Origin: an uncultured Acetatifactor sp.
Lineage (GTDB): Bacteria; Bacillota; Clostridia; Lachnospirales; Lachnospiraceae
DNA: 64,000 nucleotides
Assembly: GCA_910577185.1 (NCBI GenBank)
Contig: CAJTLR010000006.1
Coordinates: 4,262 to 68,261, forward strand
Direction of reading: 5' to 3'
The notes below the pieces were generated by a model. That model had not been told where the DNA came from, did no database searches, and worked only from the letters and a program-made list of their open reading frames with translations. The position numbers and the translations under genes are program-made. Of this stretch, positions 35,656 through 43,605 are shown piece after piece (within the stretch, counting starts at the first letter, position 1; each line of letters begins with the position of its first letter).

Positions 35656-35691
35656 CCTGCTATCTTTTGCAGGGGAGAAAGGACGGATTTT

Positions 35692-36600
35692 ATGGAAAAA
35701 CATGATAAAGTGAAGGAAATAGGGGAATCCGCTTATTATGAAGCCAAAAGACATTCTGATACAATGTTTGCATTTAATATTTATCCCTGCACAATCCCCC
35801 AGGATTTCAGCTTTGTGCCCCTGCACTGGCAGGACGGCGCGGAGATCATTTATGTGAAAAAAGGAAAGGGCATCATCCGTGTGGACCATGATGTCTACAC
35901 GGCAGGGTGCGGGGACATTTTTCTGATTCTGCCGGGGCATCTGCACGGTATGCAGAGTATTCCCAAGAAGAGCATGGAATATGAAAACATTATGTTTGAC
36001 ATGAATTTTCTGGGGTTGGGAAGTATTGACGCCTGCAGCCGGAAATATCTGCAGCCAATGTTAAACGGCAAACTGCAGATACCCGTACAGATCAGGAAGG
36101 AAGACGGGATCTACAGACAGGCGGCGGAGTGTCTGGACGCCGTGGATGAATTGTGTGAATCCAGGATGCAGGGCTATGAACTGGGGGTAAAGGGGTGGCT
36201 GATGCTTTTGTTTTCCCTGCTGGTCAGGGGGGCTTTTCCGGAGAAAAATCCCGGCACCGGGAAAGGGGATGTGGAAAAACTGAAACTGGTGCTGTCGAGA
36301 ATAGAACGTGATTACGACAAGAAAATAACGGTAAAAGATGCGGCGGACGAATGCGGGTACAGTGAAAGTCATTTTATGCGTTGGTTCCGGGACGGGGCGG
36401 GGATCAGCTTTAACGGATACCTGATCGCTTACCGCCTGGAAAAGGCCGCCTATGCGCTCCGGAATGGAAACGAGACCATTCTGCAGATTGCGGAACAGTG
36501 CGGGTTTGACAATCTGTCCAACTTTAACCGTCTGTTCCGGAAAAAGTTTGAAATGACACCCAGCCAGTTTCGGAAAACTGATCATCCGGCCCAAAACTGA
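35692..36600 (+). CDS. AraC family regulator with cupin sensor
   Basis: A 302-residue transcription factor. The N-terminal cupin (about 20-110; PLHWQDGAEIIYVKKGKG, GDIFLILPGHLHGM) resembles sugar-sensing AraC proteins. The C-terminal 100 residues form two helix-turn-helix motifs (VKDAADECGYSESHFMRWF and ILQIAEQCGFDNLSNFNRLF) followed by TPSQFRK. GGGAGAAAGG precedes the ATG. Its targets are unknown. The divergent glgP gene is the first candidate, but it may instead control a distant sugar locus. Confidence 0.92.
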   Translation: MEKHDKVKEIGESAYYEAKRHSDTMFAFNIYPCTIPQDFSFVPLHWQDGAEIIYVKKGKGIIRVDHDVYTAGCGDIFLILPGHLHGMQSIPKKSMEYENIMFDMNFLGLGSIDACSRKYLQPMLNGKLQIPVQIRKEDGIYRQAAECLDAVDELCESRMQGYELGVKGWLMLLFSLLVRGAFPEKNPGTGKGDVEKLKLVLSRIERDYDKKITVKDAADECGYSESHFMRWFRDGAGISFNGYLIAYRLEKAAYALRNGNETILQIAEQCGFDNLSNFNRLFRKKFEMTPSQFRKTDHPAQN

Positions 36601-36601
36601 C

Positions 36602-36630
36602 TTGTAAAAACAGGGAAAATATTATAAACT
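36602..36630 (+). promoter_or_regulatory. Promoter of prs
   Basis: TTGTAA (36602-36607) and TAAACT (36625-36630) with a 17-bp spacer, starting right after the araC stop codon. Confidence 0.6.
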
Positions 36631-36724
36631 GATAGGTGGAAACGATGAGAACATCTGTCTGATGGTTCAAAGGGCAGTGTGTTATCAAAATACGGCTTCA
36701 AGGTTACAACACAAGGAGGAAAAC

Positions 36725-37858
36725 ATGAGTCAGCTGGCAGCAAATCACTCTATTCCCATCGTACTGATTCCGCTGTATGGAACGGAGGAACTCTCAAGCA
36801 AGATTGAATATTATCTGCGGGAGACTTACAACAAGGAAGAATGTCATGTGGTAAATTCACAGATTGTCCGTTTTTCCACGGGCGACGCAAAGGCAGTGCT
36901 GGAGGATACCGTCCGGGGCGCGGATGTGTATATTCTGGTGGATGTGGGAAACTTCTCCTGCTCTTACCAGATGTATGGGCAGACGATTCCCATGTCGCCG
37001 GATGAGCACTTCCAGAACCTGAAAAGGACGGTGTCTGCCATCGGCGGAAAAGCATACCGGATCAACGTAATTTCACCCCTTCTTTATGCCAGCAGGCAGG
37101 ACAGGAGGATTTCCAGGGAATCCCTGGACTGCGCCATGGCCTTGCGGGAGCTGGAGAACATTGGCGTGAGAAATATCACGGCTTTTGACGTCCATGACAA
37201 TCGTGTGGCAAATGCGGTTCCTTATAATGGATTTGATGATTTGTTTCCGATCTATCAGGTGATGAAGGCGATTAAGAAGAATTATTCCGACATAGTGTTT
37301 TCGGAAGACCACTCCATTTTTGTTTCGCCGGATCTGGGGGCGACCACCAGAAACTTCAAATATACCAATGAACTGGGGCTGGATATGGGAATTTTTTACA
37401 AGCGCAGGTCCAGGACCAAAGTGGTGGGCGGCAATTATGTGGTGGATGTACATAAATATATCGGTCCCAGCGTTAAAAATAAAGATGTATTCATTGTGGA
37501 TGACATGATCTGTTCCGGCACTACCATGCTGGATGTGGCAAAATACTGTAAAAAGCAGGGGGCAAAGAGAGTGTTTGCCATAGCTACCTTTGCACTGTTT
37601 ACGGATGGGCTCAGGAAGTTTGACGAGGCGCATGGCAAGAATATTCTGGAAGCGGTGTTTATCACCAATGCATCCTACAGGCGGGAGGAAATCCGGAATG
37701 CGCCCTGGTACCGGGAAGTGGACATCACGAAATATATTGCCATTTACATTCATTCCGTAAATGCGGGAAAATCCATCTCCAAGCTTCTGGATCCCCATGA
37801 AAAGATTCACAGGCTGCTGGAGAAGAACGAAAAGAAAAATGACCCGGCGTCTTGCTGA
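36725..37858 (+). CDS. prs: Ribose-phosphate pyrophosphokinase
   Basis: A 377-residue PRPP synthase of the longer, divergent clostridial type. It makes PRPP from ribose-5-phosphate and ATP for purine, pyrimidine, His and Trp synthesis. Visible are SPLLYASRQDRR (flexible-loop region), AFDVHDNRVANAV, the catalytic-lysine region YKRRSRTKVVGGNYV, and the PRPP loop VFIVDDMICSGTTMLDVA. A perfect AGGAGG 6 nt before ATG 36725 fixes the start. Confidence 0.9.
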   Translation: MSQLAANHSIPIVLIPLYGTEELSSKIEYYLRETYNKEECHVVNSQIVRFSTGDAKAVLEDTVRGADVYILVDVGNFSCSYQMYGQTIPMSPDEHFQNLKRTVSAIGGKAYRINVISPLLYASRQDRRISRESLDCAMALRELENIGVRNITAFDVHDNRVANAVPYNGFDDLFPIYQVMKAIKKNYSDIVFSEDHSIFVSPDLGATTRNFKYTNELGLDMGIFYKRRSRTKVVGGNYVVDVHKYIGPSVKNKDVFIVDDMICSGTTMLDVAKYCKKQGAKRVFAIATFALFTDGLRKFDEAHGKNILEAVFITNASYRREEIRNAPWYREVDITKYIAIYIHSVNAGKSISKLLDPHEKIHRLLEKNEKKNDPASC

Positions 37859-38029
37859 AACAGAAAGGAAGGCGCAAAGCCGCAGCCGGAACAAGTTAAA
37901 ATCAGACATGAGGATATCTAAAAATAAAACAATGATTTTTGCGCAAAAACATGGAATTATCAGGAATAAAATAAGAAATCCTGAATATATGGGAATAAAA
38001 TAAATCAATAATTTGAATTAAATAAACAC

Positions 38030-38058
38030 TTGCGCATTTCGGGAATCTGTGTTACGAT
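38030..38058 (+). promoter_or_regulatory. Possible promoter of the LeuA-AraC gene
   Basis: TTGCGC (38030-38035) and TACGAT (38053-38058) with a 17-bp spacer. The -10 overlaps the left arm of the 9-bp inverted repeat. The rest of 37859-38199 is AT-rich with no gene. Confidence 0.5.
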
Positions 38059-38125
38059 TTTCAGGGTGTCAGGGGCCAAAGATATTTGATCCCGGTATCC
38101 TGCCAAATCAGTAACACAGTTTTTT
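38047..38125 (+). promoter_or_regulatory. Inverted 9-bp repeat with T-tract upstream of LeuA-AraC
   Basis: CTGTGTTAC (38047-38055) and GTAACACAG (38111-38119) are perfect complements 55 bp apart, and six T follow the second. The interior also pairs (CAGG...GGG/CCC...CCTG). It could be an attenuator-type terminator in the leader or two operator half-sites for the AraC domain. Confidence 0.65.
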
Positions 38126-38199
38126 GTGTCTGCGTGCAGAAAACAGGTAAGAGTCCGGTCTCCGTACAAAAAGGGGCCCGGAAGGAAAGGATAGATTAT

Positions 38200-40200
38200 A
38201 TGAATGGGACAACTGTGAACAATAAATACGGCAAGACCTATCATCTTCCCCCGGAAATGACCTATGACTGGGTGAAAAAGGATGCCATCGAGAAGGCGCC
38301 TGTGTGGTGCAGCGTGGACTTGCGGGATGGCAATCAGGCGCTGATCGACCCTATGACGCTGGAAGATAAACTGGATTTTTTCAGGCTGCTTGTGGACATC
38401 GGTTTTAAAGAGATAGAGGTGGGCTTTCCGGCCTCCTCGGATACGGAATATCAGTTTATCCGGGCTCTGATCGAGCGGAATATGATACCGGAGGATGTGA
38501 CCATCCAGGTACTGACCCAGGCCAGGGAACATATTATCCGCAAAACCTTCGAAGCCGTGAAGGGGGCTCCCCATGCGGTGGTTCATCTGTATAATTCCAC
38601 TTCCGTGGAGCAGAGGGAGCAGGTGTTCAAAAAGGATAAGGATGCCATCCGGCAGCTGGCCGTGGATGGGGCAAAACTTTTGAAGGAAATGGCGGAGGAG
38701 ACGGAAGGGAACTTTACGTTCGAATACAGCCCGGAAAGCTTTTCCCAGACTGAGCCGGAATATGCGCTGGAGGTCTGCAACGCGGTGCTGGATGTATGGC
38801 AGCCGGACGCGGAACACAAAGCCATCATAAACCTGCCCACCACGGTGCAGGTGGCCATGCCCCATGTGTTTGCCTGCCAGGTGGAATATATGCACAGGCA
38901 TATGAAATACCGTGAGAATGTGGTGCTCAGCGTACATCCGCACAATGACAGGGGATGCGGCGTCAGCGACGCGGAGTTCGGTATTCTGGCCGGGGCCGAC
39001 AGGGTGGAAGGAACCCTCTTCGGCAACGGTGAGCGCACCGGAAATGTGGATATTGTGACTGTGGCGGTGAACATGATGTGCCATGGTGTGGACAGCGGGC
39101 TTGATTTCTCCAACATTATGAAGGTGCGGGAGGAATATGAACGCTTTACGGGCATGAGGGTGCACGAGAGAGTGCCCTATGCGGGGGATCTGGTGTTTAC
39201 CGCATTTTCCGGTTCTCATCAGGATGCCATCAGTAAGGGCATGACCTGGCTGAAGGAAGGAAAGAGCGGGGACAGATGGGATGTTCCGTATCTGCCCATA
39301 GATCCCAAGGATGTGGGACGGGAGTACGAGTCCGATGTCATCCGTATCAACAGTGTATCCGGCAAGGGCGGCGTGGCCTTTGTGCTGAAGCAGCAGTTCG
39401 GTTTTGCGCTGCCGGCGGCCATGAAGGAGGAAGTGGGCTACCTGATCAAAGGTGTGTCCGACAGACGGCATCAGGAACTGCATCCGGCAGAAATTTACGA
39501 GATTTTTGAGGAAAATTATATTACGCCCCGCAGCGTGTTCTGTATACCTGAATTTCATTTCCGCCAGGAGAACGGAATCCAGGCAGAGGTGACCATAGAG
39601 CAAAACGGGGAGCGGCGTGTGATCAGGGCTGCCGGGAACGGACGCCTGGACGCGGTGAGCAATGCCATAAAGACATATTTCGGCATCAGCTACCAGCTGT
39701 CGGTGTATGAGGAACATGCCATCTCCAAGGGTTCCAGCTCCAGGGCGGCTGCCTATGTGGCGGTTCTGTGCGGTGGAAAGCTGTACTGGGGCGTGGGTGT
39801 GGACGAGGATATTATCAAGTCATCCATAGAGGCGCTTGCCTGCGCTGCCAACAAACTGGCGGCAGAACAGCATATCACGGAGGGCCGGGAAGAGCGGATT
39901 GTGGAAATCATCAGTTACATCAAGAAGGAATATGTGAATGTGACCCTGGACACTCTGTCGGAAGCGTTTCATCTCTCCAAACCTTATCTTTCCAAGTATA
40001 TCAAGGAGAAGGCAGGGATGACATTCCAGGAAGCCGTGAGGAAGGAGCGCATGAAAAGGGCGCGGACCCTGCTGCGTGAGACGGACCAGACGGTGGAGAC
40101 TGTTGCCGCCGAGGTGGGATATGAGAATGTGGAGCATTTCAACCGCCTGTTTAAAAAACATTACGGCCTGACACCCATGCAGTACCGGAAGCAGGAATAG
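38200..40200 (+). CDS. leuA: 2-isopropylmalate synthase fused to an AraC-type DNA-binding domain
   Basis: A 666-residue in-frame fusion. Residues about 30-430 form the LeuA catalytic barrel (SVDLRDGNQAL, metal site SVHPHNDRG, GNGERTGNVDI), which condenses acetyl-CoA with 2-oxoisovalerate in leucine synthesis. Residues about 445-548 are the LeuA allosteric domain that binds leucine. After a linker, residues about 567-666 form a complete AraC/XylS domain with two helix-turn-helix motifs (LDTLSEAFHLSKPYLSKYIK, VETVAAEVGYENVEHFNRLF) and TPMQYRK. AGGAAAGG precedes ATG 38200; upstream in-frame codons lack similarity. There is no stop or frameshift at the junction. Being a leucine-responsive enzyme and regulator in one chain is an inference. 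No other leucine gene is nearby. Confidence 0.92.
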   Translation: MNGTTVNNKYGKTYHLPPEMTYDWVKKDAIEKAPVWCSVDLRDGNQALIDPMTLEDKLDFFRLLVDIGFKEIEVGFPASSDTEYQFIRALIERNMIPEDVTIQVLTQAREHIIRKTFEAVKGAPHAVVHLYNSTSVEQREQVFKKDKDAIRQLAVDGAKLLKEMAEETEGNFTFEYSPESFSQTEPEYALEVCNAVLDVWQPDAEHKAIINLPTTVQVAMPHVFACQVEYMHRHMKYRENVVLSVHPHNDRGCGVSDAEFGILAGADRVEGTLFGNGERTGNVDIVTVAVNMMCHGVDSGLDFSNIMKVREEYERFTGMRVHERVPYAGDLVFTAFSGSHQDAISKGMTWLKEGKSGDRWDVPYLPIDPKDVGREYESDVIRINSVSGKGGVAFVLKQQFGFALPAAMKEEVGYLIKGVSDRRHQELHPAEIYEIFEENYITPRSVFCIPEFHFRQENGIQAEVTIEQNGERRVIRAAGNGRLDAVSNAIKTYFGISYQLSVYEEHAISKGSSSRAAAYVAVLCGGKLYWGVGVDEDIIKSSIEALACAANKLAAEQHITEGREERIVEIISYIKKEYVNVTLDTLSEAFHLSKPYLSKYIKEKAGMTFQEAVRKERMKRARTLLRETDQTVETVAAEVGYENVEHFNRLFKKHYGLTPMQYRKQE

Positions 40201-40223
40201 GCAGGCAGAATAAAAGGTGGGGC

Positions 40224-40312
40224 AATCGAGTAGGGGAACGCCCTTCTGCACTACTTGCCGCGCGGGGCGCATGTTGCGCCAGCAACAATCTTCCTTATGC
40301 GCCCCTGCGCAT
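40224..40312 (-). repeat. Dispersed two-hairpin repeat, copy C
   Basis: Read on the minus strand, it starts ATGCGCAGGGGCGCATAAGG right after the T-tract of the terminator at 40313. First stem GGGGCGCAT/ATGCGCCCC with inner GTTGC/GCAAC. The second hairpin ends CCCCTACTCG. Confidence 0.88.
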
Positions 40313-40352
40313 AAAAAACCCCCGGGACCGTTATCGGTAATCCCGGGGGTTT
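40313..40352 (-). terminator. Terminator between convergent genes
   Basis: ACCCCCGGGA/TCCCGGGGGT around a 13-nt loop. On the minus strand it ends in six T, best suited to the gene at 40409. On the plus strand only TTT follows, so it may serve leuA weakly. Confidence 0.85.
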
Positions 40353-40408
40353 GACATGTGACGATACAGGACGCAGGAAGCGTGGCTTCCGTTCCTTTGG
40401 ATTTCAGG

Positions 40409-41524
40409 TTAAGGCTGGCCGCCGGTCTCCGATTCCGCGGGAGCCGGTTCCACTGCGATGTGCTGGCAGGTATTGTATCTCAGCTGCAGGAACTGGGAAC
40501 GGTTCTTATTGTACATTTTTTTCAGGTCATCGGAATAACCCACCACCACCCAGGGAAGGGTCGTGTTGATCAGGTTCAGCATATCCTGGGCGATAGATTC
40601 ATTGGCAACCGCGAAGGTATGTCCCTTGGGCGTGATCTCGTCAAATATCATGACATTATATGTAGTGCCGGTCTTGACGCCGTTGGTACGGTGGGTGACA
40701 GTGTTCTGGTAAGCCCACATGATTTTGTTGTTGGGAATGGCCCTGGCATCGGAACCTGTAATATAGTAAGTCATCAGACGTCCTATCTTGAGGGTGCCTT
40801 TTTTGTCAAAGGACGTGGCGCTTCTGTAATCGGAATCAGCCATGGACTCGGAATAGCCGGCTTTTTCCATATCCTTGCGGAGTTTCTTCAGGGAACCGCC
40901 GCCTGCCGCCTTGACGATTCTGACAATACCCCACAGGAGCAGGAGCGCTCCCACGGAGAAAAGCACAATGTACATGCCGCTCAGGGCAACCTTATTCTTA
41001 CAGTCAATATAATAGGGAAGAGTTCCTTCCGCGATTTCTTCATCTGTAAAATCTGCCTGCCTGAAATAATCCTGAAAATAAGAATATTCCTCGCTGTCCA
41101 GCTTCCGGATCTTGCCGCACAGGCTGATGGGCTGGGAAGCTACTTCGTTAAAGGTATTTTCCGTCATCTCATCCAGCTCGTGCTGGTAGCTTGTGGGAAC
41201 CTTGGCAGACATATAACGCCAGTCGGTGGAATTTTCGTCGCCGCTCCAGATGATGTAATAATAATGTGTGGTACGGGTTGCGTTTGTCTTGGTATTGCGC
41301 TCATATTCTTCCAGATAACAGCCGAAACTCTCTGTGGCGTTGAATTCCACCAGTTTGCCCTCCGTGATCTGGTCCGGTGTCAGCTGCGTAAAATCGGGGT
41401 ATCCTGTCACGGAATAAAACGCATCAATGGCATTCCAGCCTGCCAGTCCCAGACCTACGAGAATCAGAAGGACAGATCCAAGTATGGAACTTTTTAAAAT
41501 TTTCTTTTTTAGTTCTTCAAACAT
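40409..41524 (-). CDS. Membrane protein of unknown function
   Basis: A 371-residue protein with two membrane helices, at about 13-33 (SILGSVLLILVGLGLAGW) and about 181-205 (GMYIVLFSVGALLLLWGIVRIV). The roughly 145 residues between them would be outside the cell. The C-terminal half (about 215-371) is soluble and cytoplasmic, with a beta-rich pattern (GRLMTYYITGSDARAIPNNKIMWAYQ). I do not recognise the family with confidence. GGAGGAGAAAAA precedes the ATG, and a promoter lies at 41572. Monocistronic. Confidence 0.8.
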   Translation of the reverse strand: MFEELKKKILKSSILGSVLLILVGLGLAGWNAIDAFYSVTGYPDFTQLTPDQITEGKLVEFNATESFGCYLEEYERNTKTNATRTTHYYYIIWSGDENSTDWRYMSAKVPTSYQHELDEMTENTFNEVASQPISLCGKIRKLDSEEYSYFQDYFRQADFTDEEIAEGTLPYYIDCKNKVALSGMYIVLFSVGALLLLWGIVRIVKAAGGGSLKKLRKDMEKAGYSESMADSDYRSATSFDKKGTLKIGRLMTYYITGSDARAIPNNKIMWAYQNTVTHRTNGVKTGTTYNVMIFDEITPKGHTFAVANESIAQDMLNLINTTLPWVVVGYSDDLKKMYNKNRSQFLQLRYNTCQHIAVEPAPAESETGGQP

Positions 41525-41571
41525 TTTTTCTCCTCCGGATTTTATAAAATTTGTATAAAAATTCTATTATC

Positions 41572-41600
41572 ATTTTACCATCTGATATGCTAAAATTCAA
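41572..41600 (-). promoter_or_regulatory. Promoter of the membrane-protein gene
   Basis: Minus strand TTGAAT (41595-41600), 17-bp spacer, TAAAAT (41572-41577). Confidence 0.7.
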
Positions 41601-41712
41601 GATGAAAGTTATGGCCCGGAAGCGGAAAGGGAGGCCTATGCCAGCCTGTTTTCACGGATTCCCGCGGGCAGTGAGAAAAACAGCCGTTTTTACATGGCTG
41701 CTGACTTAAATG

Positions 41713-41741
41713 TTTACAGAAGCAGTGGAATCATGTACAAT
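41713..41741 (+). promoter_or_regulatory. Promoter of the oligoendopeptidase gene
   Basis: TTTACA (41713-41718) and TACAAT (41736-41741) with a 17-bp spacer, 42 bp before the start codon. Confidence 0.7.
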
Positions 41742-41783
41742 GGAACAAGGGCACACAGATGTGCCGGAAAAGGAGAAAACCAT

Positions 41784-43457
41784 ATGAAATTTAAGGATAT
41801 GCCATATGAACGGGTGGATTTTGCGCAGGCAGAAAAAGAGCTGCGGCAGCTGATGGAAGAGTTTGACCAGGCGAAAAGCGGTGAGGAACAGTTTAAGGTA
41901 CATGAGAAGTTCTATGAACTGGACGACAGGGTGAGCACCCAGATGACCATAGCCCACATCCGGTATGATGTGGACACCACGGACGAGTTCTACAGCAAAG
42001 AACATGATTATTATAATGAGAACAGGCCGGTGTATGTGAATCTGGCGCTGGAGTATCAGAAAAAGCTTTATGCCTCTCCCTACCGGGACTATCTGGAGAA
42101 AAAAATCGGCCCGGTTGCCTTTAAAAACATGGAGCTGGCTGAAAAATCCATGGATGAGAAGCTGATTCCCCTGATGCAGGAGGAAAATGCCCTGACCACG
42201 GAATACAATAAACTCATCGCCGGCGCAAAGATTGAATTTGACGGACAGGTCCTCAACCTTTCTCTTCTTCGGCCCTACATGGTGCACAGTGACAGAAATG
42301 TCAGGGCGCAGGCACATAAGAAGCGCGGCGAGTTCTTTCTGGCAAATGCGGAGAAGCTGGATGAGATTTATGACAAACTGGTAAAGAACCGCACCGCCCA
42401 GGCGCGCGCCATGGGGTATGAGAATTATCTTGAGCTGGGATATTACCGGATGCGGCGCAACTGTTACGGCAGGCAGGAGGTGGAAAACTTCCGCAGACAG
42501 GTCAAGGCGGACCTGGTTCCCTATGCGGAAAAGCTCCATGAGCGCAGACGCCAGAGACTGGGGCTTGAGAAGCTCAGTTATATTGACAATTCCGTGTATT
42601 TTAAGGAAGGAAATCCTGCTCCTTTCGGCTCTCCGGAGGAAATTCTGGCGGCAGGACAGAAAATGTACGCCGAACTGTCTTCCGAGACAAAAGAATTCTA
42701 TGATTTCATGATGGAGAACGAACTTTTTGACGTTCTGGGGCGCAAAACAAAACGGGCAGGCGGTTATATGACATACATGCCGGTTTATAACTCTCCTTTT
42801 GTGTTTGCCAATTTCAACGGGACAAGCGGCGACGTGGATGTGATTACCCATGAGTGCGGACATGCCTTCCAGGGATATCTGTCGGGCAAGGATCCCATTC
42901 GGGAGCATTCCGAAATTACCATGGAGACGGCGGAGATTCACTCCATGTCCATGGAATTCTTCACCCAGAAATGGATGCCCCTGTTCTTTGGGGACAGGGC
43001 AGAGGATTACATTGAGATGCATCTGGAGGATTCGGTTGCCTTTATTCCCTATGGGTGCATGGTGGACGAGTTCCAGCATATTGTTTACGGGAATCCTGAC
43101 ATGACCCCTGGGGAGAGACACGCGGCATGGCTGGAACTGGAGAAAGTTTACAGGCCCCACCAGGATTACGGTGATGATCCGTTCTTTGGAAAGGGGGGGT
43201 TCTGGCAGCAACAGCAGCACATTTACAATTCGCCTTTCTACTATATTGATTACAGTCTGGCCCAGACCTGCGCGCTGCAGTATAAAGTGAAGATGGATGC
43301 GGATTTTGATGAGGCATGGAAGAGCTATCTGAAGCTTTGCCGGCTTTCCGCATCGGATTATTACACCAATATGATCAGGGAAGCGGGCCTCATGAGTCCT
43401 TTTGAGGATGGCTGTGTTAAAAATATAGTGGAAAAACTTGAAAAATATGTGAAATAA
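41784..43457 (+). CDS. pepF: M3 family oligoendopeptidase F
   Basis: A 557-residue cytosolic zinc metallopeptidase that cleaves short peptides. The zinc motif is HECGH (His 356, Glu 357, His 360), with the third ligand expected in the downstream segment REHSEITMETAEIHSMSMEFF. The C-terminal region has the conserved FYYIDYSLAQTCALQ. AAGGAG 9 nt before ATG 41784 sets the start. The in-frame ATG at 41694 overlaps the promoter and is rejected. Confidence 0.93.
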   Translation: MKFKDMPYERVDFAQAEKELRQLMEEFDQAKSGEEQFKVHEKFYELDDRVSTQMTIAHIRYDVDTTDEFYSKEHDYYNENRPVYVNLALEYQKKLYASPYRDYLEKKIGPVAFKNMELAEKSMDEKLIPLMQEENALTTEYNKLIAGAKIEFDGQVLNLSLLRPYMVHSDRNVRAQAHKKRGEFFLANAEKLDEIYDKLVKNRTAQARAMGYENYLELGYYRMRRNCYGRQEVENFRRQVKADLVPYAEKLHERRRQRLGLEKLSYIDNSVYFKEGNPAPFGSPEEILAAGQKMYAELSSETKEFYDFMMENELFDVLGRKTKRAGGYMTYMPVYNSPFVFANFNGTSGDVDVITHECGHAFQGYLSGKDPIREHSEITMETAEIHSMSMEFFTQKWMPLFFGDRAEDYIEMHLEDSVAFIPYGCMVDEFQHIVYGNPDMTPGERHAAWLELEKVYRPHQDYGDDPFFGKGGFWQQQQHIYNSPFYYIDYSLAQTCALQYKVKMDADFDEAWKSYLKLCRLSASDYYTNMIREAGLMSPFEDGCVKNIVEKLEKYVK

Positions 43458-43458
43458 C

Positions 43459-43487
43459 TTCACATTTCCCGAAAAATGCTGTAAAAT
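43459..43487 (+). promoter_or_regulatory. Promoter of the foldase gene
   Basis: TTCACA (43459-43464) and TAAAAT (43482-43487), spacer 17 bp, beginning at the pepF stop. Confidence 0.65.
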
Positions 43488-43605
43488 ATAGACTTGTGGT
43501 TACATTTCGCGTTTCTGCCCGGCGGGAGGCAGGGAGAGCCCTACAGCACGCGGAAGGAAATGTCTATATAAAGAACAGTGAAAACAGGGAAGGGAGACAG
43601 GTGTT

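Noticed and set aside
38059..38199. Leucine leader peptide or T-box before leuA
   Set aside because: No Leu-rich reading frame and no T-box specifier or antiterminator sequence seen.
38005..39717. 570-codon minus-strand open frame
   Set aside because: Antisense to the LeuA-AraC gene; His/Pro-rich composition typical of a shadow frame.
41706..43463. 585-codon minus-strand open frame
   Set aside because: Antisense to the oligoendopeptidase with its HECGH motif.
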